From assembly GCF_900110455.1 (NCBI RefSeq), contig NZ_FOIS01000001.1:868001-932000 (forward strand): a stretch of DNA of 64,000 nucleotides. The letters run 5' to 3'. Each line of letters begins with the position of its first letter. Position 1 is the first letter of the stretch. The notes beneath the pieces were generated by a model. It was not told the DNA's origin. It saw only the letters and a list, made by a program, of their open reading frames with translations, and searched no databases. The position numbers and the translations under genes are program-made. Positions 37,339-43,594 of the stretch are shown piece by piece. This DNA comes from Natrinema salifodinae (GTDB lineage Archaea > Halobacteriota > Halobacteria > Halobacteriales > Natrialbaceae).

Positions 37339-37749
37339 TCAAACGGGACTCTCCTCGGCCTCGGCGATCTCGAAGAGTTGCTCGTAACCTTCGTCCGCCG
37401 GCAGCTGCGTGCGGAGATCCTCGTAGGCGTCACCGGTGACCGCCTCTGCGACGACGTCCATGACGACTTGCGCGTGCAGCGCGGCCGCCGGCTCGTCCTC
37501 GTCGCCGACTTCCTCGCGGTCGGCGACGCGGTCGACGTACCCGTCGAAGTCGAACCGCTCGACGTCGTCGCCCTCCTCAAGGAACCGACCGAGTTCCTCG
37601 GGCAGTTGGGCGCCGATATTCTCCGCCTGGCCGGGTTGAGTTCGCTCGGAGAGGGTGGTCAGGGTGGCCCGAGTAATGCTCAGCGCGGCCTCTCGGGAAT
37701 CGAGCTGTGCGCGGTGCTGGACTTCGCCGATGAAGTCGTCGTACTGCAT
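37339..37749 (-). CDS. DUF2267 domain protein
   Basis: 136 acidic residues. It starts MQYDDFIGEVQHRAQLDSREAA and continues ITRATLTTLSERTQPGQAENIGAQLPEEL, the helical pattern of DUF2267 proteins. No catalytic residues are evident; homologues are often stress-linked. Divergent from ychF; the 175-base spacer contains an 18-bp tandem repeat. Confidence 0.85.
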   Translation of the reverse strand: MQYDDFIGEVQHRAQLDSREAALSITRATLTTLSERTQPGQAENIGAQLPEELGRFLEEGDDVERFDFDGYVDRVADREEVGDEDEPAAALHAQVVMDVVAEAVTGDAYEDLRTQLPADEGYEQLFEIAEAEESPV

Positions 37750-37802
37750 GTGCGGCGGTTCCGCCGCCGCGGTGTTGAGGCTGAACCCTTCGGTACAAGC
37801 GA

Positions 37803-37844
37803 TGGACGATGGGTGACGGGTGGACGGTGGGTGACGGGTGGCGG
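37803..37844 (+). repeat. 18-bp G-rich tandem repeat in the ychF promoter region
   Basis: TGGACGATGGGTGACGGG (37803-37820) is followed directly by TGGACGGTGGGTGACGGG (37821-37838), differing at one base, and then a partial third unit (TGGCGG). G-runs of three or more on one strand could form unusual DNA structure. Lies between the divergent DUF2267 and ychF genes. Confidence 0.8.
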
Positions 37845-37924
37845 ATGGCGAGCGCAGGGGCGCGCTCTCGGAGCGCATTCGAGGAATCGAAAGACAATTC
37901 CTGTAGACGGCGCTACGACACGGT

Positions 37925-39103
37925 ATGCTTTCGATCGCGCTTGCCGGAAAGCCGAACGCCGGCAAGTCCACCTTCTACACGGCGGCGACGATGGCGGACG
38001 TGGACGTCGCCAACTACCCCTTCACCACGATCGACGCCAACCGAGGGGTGAGCTACGTCCGGACCGAGTGCCCCTGCCTCGAGCGCGACGAGCGGTGCAA
38101 CGCCGATAACTGCGAGGACGGCAAGCGCTACGTCCCGATCGAACTACTCGACGTGGCGGGCCTGGTCCCCGGCGCCCACGAGGGGAAGGGCCTGGGCAAC
38201 CAGTTCCTCGACGAACTGACGAACGCCGATGTGATCGTCAACGTCGTCGACGCCTCCGGCGGGACCAACGAGAAGGGCGAACCCGTCGACATCGGCGCAC
38301 ACGACCCGCTCGAGGATATCGACTTCATCGAGGAGGAAATGGACCTCTGGCTGGCGGGCATCGTCGAGCGCAACTGGGAGTCCGTCGAGCGCAAATCCCG
38401 CTCGCCCGACTTCGACATCGACGACGCCCTGGCGGAGATGCTCTCGGGCTTCGGCGCCTCGCCGAAACAGATCGCGACCGTCCTGCGGGAACTCGACTAC
38501 CCCGAGGACCCGATCCAGTGGGAGGACGACCACCGCGAGGAACTGGCGCGCCTGGTCCGTGAGCGCACGAAGCCGATCGTCGTCGCGGCGAACAAGATCG
38601 ACGTCGCGCCCGAGGAGAACGTCGAGCGGCTGCTCGACCTCGATAAGCCCGTGATCCCCACCACCGCGGAGGGCGAACTCGCGCTCCGCCGGGCCGCGGA
38701 CAACGGCCTGGTAGAGTACGATCCGGGCGACGAGACGATCGAGATCGGCGACGACGTCAGCGACGCCCAGCGGGAAGCGCTGGAAGGCCTGGCGGACACG
38801 ATGGCCGAGTGGAACGGAACGGGCGTCCAGTCGGCGCTCGACTACGCAGTCTACGACCTGCTGGACCACCTCACCGCCTACCCGGTCGAGGACGCCTCGA
38901 AGTGGTCCGACGGGAGCGGAAACATCCTGCCCGACGCCTTCCTGTTATCCGAGGGGTCGACGCCGGTCGACCTGGCCTACGCCGTCCACTCCGACATCGG
39001 CGACGGCTACCTCCACGCGGTCGACGCCAAGTCGAACCGAGAGGTCGGCGAGGGCTACGAGTTAGAAGAGGGGGACGTAATCAAGATCGTGAGCACTAAC
39101 TGA
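37925..39103 (+). CDS. ychF: Redox-regulated ATPase/GTPase YchF (Obg-related)
   Basis: 392 residues. P-loop GKPNAGKS (8-15), switch and G3 region (LLDVAGLVPGAHEGKGLGNQFL), and NKID in VVAANKIDV. The C-terminal TGS domain (about 310-392) ends in EGDVIKIVSTN, the usual end of the family. It binds ribosomes and nucleotides and is nearly universal and single-copy. The final eight codons recur three times downstream, suggesting this 3' end is the target of repeated insertions; the present tail is intact. Confidence 0.95.
   Translation: MLSIALAGKPNAGKSTFYTAATMADVDVANYPFTTIDANRGVSYVRTECPCLERDERCNADNCEDGKRYVPIELLDVAGLVPGAHEGKGLGNQFLDELTNADVIVNVVDASGGTNEKGEPVDIGAHDPLEDIDFIEEEMDLWLAGIVERNWESVERKSRSPDFDIDDALAEMLSGFGASPKQIATVLRELDYPEDPIQWEDDHREELARLVRERTKPIVVAANKIDVAPEENVERLLDLDKPVIPTTAEGELALRRAADNGLVEYDPGDETIEIGDDVSDAQREALEGLADTMAEWNGTGVQSALDYAVYDLLDHLTAYPVEDASKWSDGSGNILPDAFLLSEGSTPVDLAYAVHSDIGDGYLHAVDAKSNREVGEGYELEEGDVIKIVSTN
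39077..39103 (+). repeat. ychF 3'-end core, copy 0 (the gene's own terminus)
   Basis: Nine codons, VIKIVSTN plus TGA. Followed 42 bases after the stop by GCGACCAGTACAGGG (39146-39160), which matches blocks after copies 1 and 3. Unlike the other copies, it is preceded by ychF coding sequence, not by the GTTGTGTACACTGT block. Confidence 0.85.
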
Positions 39104-39229
39104 CAATAAGATAACAAACCGAATACTGTGTTTTAGGCGGGTGTGGCGACCAGTACAGGGCGTACAAGCATCGTCCATTCCAATTCCTCACACAGAAAGC
39201 TTATATGAATATGTCGCAGATATGATTAT

Positions 39230-39706
39230 ATGATTTCTCGTCGCGCTACCCTCCGAGCTACGTTCCCTCTACTCGCCGGTACGCTTTCTGGATGTACTGC
39301 CTCGGCTTTTTCCAACAGGCATCCTCATCTCAACTGTATCGAACTAATTAATTTAGACACCGAATCGAATACTGTTCACCTGCGTGTTGAATACGAGAAT
39401 GGAGAAACATTCTCTGATTCCTATACTATTGATGGTCGTGAAGAAGACGGTCGGGTTAAACAACGATGGATTCCACAGGAGTTGCCCGATGAGACGGGAC
39501 AATTCCGTGTCCATTTTCGGATGGACACGCATTCAGAGTGGGTAACAATCGAATCTGAGGAGGAGTTGGGCGAGTATGCTATCCAGATAGCGTATCGGAT
39601 TGATTCAGATGGCCACGGCATACCCTTTTGGGAAATGCGTGATGCTGATCACGACGAGCGAGGTTGTAGCGAATCGCTCGCAAACCCAATTGAAATTGAC
39701 GGGTGA
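39230..39706 (+). CDS. Tat lipoprotein, cargo of module 1
   Basis: 158 residues. MISRRATLRATFPLLAGTLSGC gives a twin-arginine-like signal and lipobox (Cys22), so it is probably lipid-anchored outside the cell. The remainder is a beta-rich domain with no recognised family (LRVEYENGETFSD, FRVHFRMDTHSEWVT). Base composition is visibly AT-richer than ychF, and it is the only gene between ychF core copies 0 and 1. TTATATGA around 39201-39208, about 25 bases before the ATG, suggests a leaderless transcript. Confidence 0.75.
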   Translation: MISRRATLRATFPLLAGTLSGCTASAFSNRHPHLNCIELINLDTESNTVHLRVEYENGETFSDSYTIDGREEDGRVKQRWIPQELPDETGQFRVHFRMDTHSEWVTIESEEELGEYAIQIAYRIDSDGHGIPFWEMRDADHDERGCSESLANPIEIDG

Positions 39707-39763
39707 ACCAATGTTCATATTGAATGTGGTTTCCGTCGTTCTCCCCCCATAGCCGGTCAGTTC

Positions 39764-39869
39764 GCATCTGCAGTGATCGCGAAGTTCGAAGCAGATCAAA
39801 ATGGAGTTTATATGTTGTGTACACTGTGTGTACTCAGAAATGGTAATCAAGATCGTGAGTACCAACTGA
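39764..39869 (+). repeat. 106-bp module end, copy 1 (with ychF core)
   Basis: Matches 40438-40543 over 106 bases without gaps and with 16 differences by hand count. It contains the block GTTGTGTACACTGT...ACTCAG (39814-39837), five spacer bases, and the core 39843-39869 encoding VIKIVSTN-stop. A GCGATCAGTACGGGG block follows at 39917-39931. Confidence 0.85.
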
Positions 39870-39980
39870 CAAAAACCTAATAAATATGGCCTCCGCTTTT
39901 TATTTAGTTGGCCCCAGCGATCAGTACGGGGATTCACGTATCACTCGGTACAGAGTAGATACTGAGCGCCGATAGCTTGT

Positions 39981-40337
39981 TTAGGCAGTCCGAGATTTCT
40001 GATATCGGGACGTAGAGAGATGGAGAGCGGCAAATGTACTCAACAGAATAACTGCACTCAACAGGACAGTGATCGACATTTCATTGCTGACCGTAGTGAA
40101 TTCAACCACAATCCGTGGGACAAGGACACCTGCAATAATAACCGCACCGACACCGAGGACACCAGAAGGTAACCATGCCTCGCGAGGTACGAATATGACT
40201 GTTCCAATAAGAACCCCTCCGAGAACAATCGCGGGAAGAGGATCAGAGACACCCATCAACATATAGATGATCAGCGCCAGACTGCTGGCGACGGTGACCA
40301 CTATGTTGAACTCGATCTCTTGAACCGTGTTTCTCAT
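39981..40337 (-). CDS. Four-span membrane protein, cargo of module 2
   Basis: 118 residues from the chosen ATG, mostly hydrophobic, with about four spans (near 10-27, 30-50, 52-75, 85-110) and short polar ends. No family recognised. Base composition is AT-rich against the neighbourhood. It is the only gene between ychF core copies 1 and 2 and is transcribed opposite to ychF. A longer start 27 codons upstream is possible but adds a non-matching polar tail. Confidence 0.65.
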   Translation of the reverse strand: MRNTVQEIEFNIVVTVASSLALIIYMLMGVSDPLPAIVLGGVLIGTVIFVPREAWLPSGVLGVGAVIIAGVLVPRIVVEFTTVSNEMSITVLLSAVILLSTFAALHLSTSRYQKSRTA

Positions 40338-40437
40338 GCATAATACCCCATCTTGATTTGATAAAATTCTATGAGTTATAAGCGCTATTGACAAGATGGT
40401 GTTCGTCTCCGATCCCAATTGTGTATCTACAGCATTT

Positions 40438-40543
40438 GCATCTGTAGTGATCGCGAAAGTCAGGTCGGGTCAAAATGGAGTTTATACGTTGTGTACACTG
40501 TGTGGACTCAGTATTGGTAATCAAGATCGTCAGCACGAACTGA
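40438..40543 (+). repeat. 106-bp module end, copy 2 (with ychF core)
   Basis: Gap-free match to 39764-39869. Contains GTTGTGTACACTGT...ACTCAG at 40488-40511, five spacer bases, and core 40517-40543 encoding VIKIVSTN-stop, with three third-position changes against copy 1. No GATCAGTACGG block follows; the small partner gene of the Doc toxin ends 22 bases later. Confidence 0.85.
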
Positions 40544-40564
40544 TAAAATTAGAGTCGAAGTGCG

Positions 40565-40705
40565 TTACTCGTTTTCGAGCGCGTCGTAGATATCTCGATT
40601 CGAGTCTCGGTCAGCCGCCGCCACTCGCTGGACGAGTTCTCGTCGGATATCGTCCATCACTTCATCGAGCGGGGAACCGGACTCCGAACCTTCCTCGGTC
40701 GCCAT
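40565..40705 (-). CDS. Small partner protein of Doc, probable antitoxin
   Basis: 46 acidic residues, largely helical (LDEVMDDIRRELVQRVAAADRD). It lies 25 bases downstream of the Doc-type toxin gene on the same strand and is the only neighbour that could neutralise it. The order is toxin first, opposite to classic phd-doc. No DNA-binding motif is evident. The short start (ATG at 40705) leaves the normal gap after the toxin stop. Antitoxin role is inferred from position. Confidence 0.6.
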   Translation of the reverse strand: MATEEGSESGSPLDEVMDDIRRELVQRVAAADRDSNRDIYDALENE

Positions 40706-40730
40706 ATTTGGGGTATCGTCCCGACCGTGG

Positions 40731-41219
40731 TTAACCGTTCGGGTTAGATGAGTCACCGGTTAGTTCATCCAGTCCGTACTGGATGAGGTCGTCTCGCCAC
40801 TGTTCGATCTCGCCTGCAAGGTCGATTTCTTCAGTGTGAGATCGAAGATATTCGAGAGTTTCCGTTTCGTCGACGGTCGCCTGATCGGTGCCGAACTGCT
40901 TGAGGATCGTCCTGATTTCGTCGTCGTACGTGAACCGATATCCGTTGAGAAAGTAGAACACGACCGTTGTGTTGAGCGCAGTGCGCTTGTTTGCGTCGAC
41001 GAACGGATGGTTCGCCACCAATAACCGGAGGAGGTGAAACGCCTTCTCGTGAATCGTCTCGGGTGTCGTTCCGAAACTTCCGTTCTCGATGTAGTTCAGG
41101 GCAAACTCGATATCGCCACGATTCTGGACGCCAGCGTGCGTGTCGGAATACTCTGATACGATGTCGTCGTGGATGGCGAGTACGTCGTCGACTGACGGGT
41201 ACCAGAGTGAGTCTGCCAT
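40731..41219 (-). CDS. doc: Fic/Doc family death-on-curing toxin
   Basis: 162 residues. The Fic-fold catalytic motif is HPFVDANKR (71-79), close to the Doc form HxFxD/NxNKR. Doc toxins phosphorylate elongation factor Tu and stop translation; this protein could do the same to aEF1A, which is inference. Paired with the small gene downstream, and together they form the cargo of the module between core copies 2 and 3. Toxin-antitoxin pairs are common in mobile elements, where they help retention. Confidence 0.85.
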   Translation of the reverse strand: MADSLWYPSVDDVLAIHDDIVSEYSDTHAGVQNRGDIEFALNYIENGSFGTTPETIHEKAFHLLRLLVANHPFVDANKRTALNTTVVFYFLNGYRFTYDDEIRTILKQFGTDQATVDETETLEYLRSHTEEIDLAGEIEQWRDDLIQYGLDELTGDSSNPNG

Positions 41220-41324
41220 TCGATCCGCCGTTTAGGCCGCATCCGGGTAATCCTTGCTATCAACTTCGGCCAGCCAATACGTGACCTCTCTACGATCCCA
41301 TCGTTAATCGGACTGTATTTATTC

Positions 41325-41380
41325 GTTGTGTACACTGTCTGCACTCAGATGTACTGATCAAGATCGTGAGTACTAACTAA
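41325..41380 (+). repeat. Module end, copy 3 (block plus ychF core)
   Basis: GTTGTGTACACTGT...ACTCAG (41325-41348), five spacer bases, then core 41354-41380 encoding LIKIVSTN with TAA stop. A GAGATCAGTACGGAGG block follows at 41435-41450. The wider 106-bp similarity of copies 1 and 2 does not extend upstream of this copy beyond roughly 41318. Confidence 0.85.
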
Positions 41381-41479
41381 CGATATCGGGACACACCGAG
41401 ACCGCCGTTTTCATCTGCAGTCCAGTTGGACGCAGAGATCAGTACGGAGGCGTATTCTTCGGAGAGGACGTGTTTCGCC

Positions 41480-41875
41480 TCACTCTAGTGGCTGGACGTA
41501 ATCGACCTGTTTCGGTCGGAAGTTCGTATCGCGGTGGAACCGGCGGGCGTCCTCGTTCCGCCACTCGCAGGAGACTTTGAGGTGGTCGTAACCTTGATCG
41601 CGAGCCAGCTCCGTTACGCGCTCGATGACTCTCGAGCCGTGACCTCGGTTCCGGTGGTCTTCGTCGATAGCGAGGTTTACGATGCGGAGATACCGAGAGT
41701 ACTGTCGGGAGGAGTGGTGACCCTCGCGGAGCGTAACGAAGCCGATTGTCTCGTCCTCGTGAACGACGAGGTAGTCGGTGATCGCATCGTCGTCGAGATG
41801 GGCGTGAAAGCCGTCGTCGGGCACTTCGTCGACATCCGCGTAAACGAGTTCGTTCAGTTCGTCGTACACTTCCAT
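41480..41875 (-). CDS. GNAT family N-acetyltransferase
   Basis: 131 residues forming one GNAT domain. The acetyl-CoA loop is NRGHGSRVIERVTELARDQG, preceded by the usual beta strand (LRIVNLAIDEDHR). Substrate unknown. It is the first gene after the module stack and starts 28 bases from a divergent small gene, so it may belong to the original chromosome or be a further acquired gene. Confidence 0.87.
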   Translation of the reverse strand: MEVYDELNELVYADVDEVPDDGFHAHLDDDAITDYLVVHEDETIGFVTLREGHHSSRQYSRYLRIVNLAIDEDHRNRGHGSRVIERVTELARDQGYDHLKVSCEWRNEDARRFHRDTNFRPKQVDYVQPLE

Positions 41876-41903
41876 CGCTTCCGCGAGGGAATACCAGCGG
41901 TCA

Positions 41904-42125
41904 ATGCCCGCCGACCCGGGATCGCTCGAGGAGTTCCGCGAGTATCTGGATCATCATCTGCGCTGCCAGATCCGGGACTGTTACGTCGGGATGGGGCTGG
42001 TCCCGCCGGAGCCGTACCGCGTCGTCGGCTTCGGAAATTTCATCTACGCCCGCCGGTACGATCACTACGATCTGTACCCGCGAGTTCACCTCCAAGAGGG
42101 CGATCACAACGCCGCCTTTCGGTAA
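41904..42125 (+). CDS. Small hypothetical protein
   Basis: 73 residues with sensible composition (LEEFREYLDHHLRCQIRDCYVGMG, then VVGFGNFIYARRYDHYDLYPRVH). Two Cys and several His could bind metal, but no family is recognised. Preferred over an overlapping minus-strand frame because of its acidic, helix-then-strand character and clean start. Divergent from the GNAT gene. Confidence 0.6.
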   Translation: MPADPGSLEEFREYLDHHLRCQIRDCYVGMGLVPPEPYRVVGFGNFIYARRYDHYDLYPRVHLQEGDHNAAFR

Positions 42126-42178
42126 CGCTGGTCTGGACCAGTTTTCGATCACGAGCATACTCACTCGAGTGATTGTCG

Positions 42179-42559
42179 ATGGATCCGATTTCCGTTCGGA
42201 CGATCGGTATCACGACGATTTTTCTGGCGGTGAGCGGAACGTGTTCAGCGTTTCTGGCAGGTAGAGATGCGCTTTTCGTCGCTGGCGTCCTATACGTCGG
42301 TATGACGTATCGACCCAGTCGGGTTTCCCAGCCTCGACCCCAGCGCGAACGACCGATCGCGGCGCAGTTGGCCGCTCTCAACGAGCGCCTCGAGGTCGCC
42401 GAGCGACAGCACCGGCAACTGCGGAACACGGTCAGCGCGCTCGGCCGCGAACTGGGAGCCACAGTCGGCAGTCCGTGCGTCCACTGCGAGGAGAGCTATC
42501 TGCTCATCAAAGACGGGAGCATGTCCTGCCCTCGATGCGGGTACCGGGAGTCGCTATAG
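42179..42559 (+). CDS. Membrane-anchored coiled-coil zinc-ribbon protein
   Basis: 126 residues: two hydrophobic segments (about 8-25 and 28-42), a charged helical stretch likely to form a coiled coil (IAAQLAALNERLEVAERQHRQL), and a C-terminal zinc ribbon (CVHCEES...CPRCGY). Looks like a small haloarchaeal membrane protein that presents a ribbon to the cytoplasm. The ATG at 42179 is preferred over an upstream TTG. Confidence 0.7.
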   Translation: MDPISVRTIGITTIFLAVSGTCSAFLAGRDALFVAGVLYVGMTYRPSRVSQPRPQRERPIAAQLAALNERLEVAERQHRQLRNTVSALGRELGATVGSPCVHCEESYLLIKDGSMSCPRCGYRESL

Positions 42560-42619
42560 GCACGGCCCGAAGCGCGCGGTCGCCTCCACCAGGCGTGTCC
42601 GACTGACGCGCCCGCGTGT

Positions 42620-43480
42620 TCACACGAATGGTGCGATCGGTTCGAACCAGGCGGCCGCGACGAGCACGGCGAGGAAGACGTAGGAGCCCCGGATGAGCAG
42701 CATGGTCGCGAGCGTGGGGTCGGCCCGGCGGGCGACGGCGGCGACCGCGCCGAAGGCAAGCGCCGCGAGGATCGCCGTCGGCGGGAAGACGCGGACGACC
42801 GCCAACGCGACGACCGTCGCTAACGCGAGGGCCATTAGCCCGTAGGCGAGGTCGTACGCTCGTTTCGGACCGATCGCCACCGCGACGGTCCGCTTCTCGA
42901 TCGAGCGGTCGTAGTCGAAGTCCTGTGCGTCGTCGATCACCTTGATCCCCGAGAGGAGAACGAGGAAGACGACGGCGAAGCCAAGCGGCACGGCGGTGAC
43001 CGTCGACGTCTGGACGTAGAAGCCGCCCAGGAGGGCCAGCGCGATTCCGAGCGGGTAGCCCGTCGTCGCCGTCACTGGGTTCATGTCGAGTTGCGGCGCG
43101 TGGTGGTAGGCGATCAGCCAGGTCGGGAGGACCATACCGAGCACGAGCCCGTCGACGAGGGCGACGAGCAGGACACAACAGAGCGCGAACGTCGTGGTCG
43201 AGAGGGCGAGCGCGACTCGACAACCGGTCTCGGTCAGCGGGTGGTCGTCGTCCTCGCCGCGGACGTGGAAATCGACGTAGCCGTCCTTGACGTGGGCTGT
43301 GTAGACAGCCGCGAACATCGCGACGACGTGGACGGCCGCGAGCGTCGGATCGACGCTGCCGGCGAGGATCGCGCCGAACAGGGACGCGGCCAGCGGCGGC
43401 GTCATGAAGACGGGGTGGACCTGCGACCAGAGGGCTCGCACCGCCGGGCCGACACCGGTGCCGTCTCTCGCGAGGACCAT
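42620..43480 (-). CDS. UbiA family prenyltransferase
   Basis: 286 residues, about eight hydrophobic spans. Asp-rich motifs for prenyl diphosphate and Mg2+ are visible: KDGYVDFHVRGED (66-78) and IDDAQDFDYDRSIEKRT (182-198). Members prenylate quinone, heme or lipid precursors such as geranylgeranylglyceryl phosphate; which acceptor is used here is unclear. The start at MVLARDGTG leaves 114 bases of shared spacer with the divergent ThDP enzyme. Confidence 0.88.
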   Translation of the reverse strand: MVLARDGTGVGPAVRALWSQVHPVFMTPPLAASLFGAILAGSVDPTLAAVHVVAMFAAVYTAHVKDGYVDFHVRGEDDDHPLTETGCRVALALSTTTFALCCVLLVALVDGLVLGMVLPTWLIAYHHAPQLDMNPVTATTGYPLGIALALLGGFYVQTSTVTAVPLGFAVVFLVLLSGIKVIDDAQDFDYDRSIEKRTVAVAIGPKRAYDLAYGLMALALATVVALAVVRVFPPTAILAALAFGAVAAVARRADPTLATMLLIRGSYVFLAVLVAAAWFEPIAPFV

Positions 43481-43594
43481 CTCTGTGTCGAGCGACAACG
43501 AACTGACGTATAATACCACGGCTGGAACCGTCGGCGTCGGACGCCGACGGCCGGAACACACAGTTTGATGTGCCGTGCTGTGCCACGAGAGAGC

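Larger units (their letters stand above)
39104..41380 (+). mobile_element. Candidate stack of three small insertions at the ychF 3' end
   Basis: Three modules of 766, 674 and 837 bases (by distance between cores) follow ychF, each ending in a copy of its last eight codons. Module 1 carries a lipoprotein gene, module 2 a membrane protein, module 3 a Doc toxin pair. All are AT-richer than ychF. Shared flanks at fixed spacing suggest recombinase sites. No integrase or transposase gene is present, so the modules would move in trans or are now fixed. The call as mobile is inference. Confidence 0.6.

Noticed and set aside
37803-37844. Short repeats as a CRISPR array
   Set aside because: Units are directly adjacent with no spacers and there are no cas genes; it is a simple tandem repeat.
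39077-41380. Modules as ordinary insertion sequences or simple tandem duplication
   Set aside because: No transposase, no terminal inverted repeats, and cargo genes are unrelated to each other, so neither explains the conserved ychF cores.
41901-42164. Minus-strand frame opposite the small gene at 41904
   Set aside because: Mostly Val/Ile/Arg with no family; the plus-strand frame has better composition and start context.
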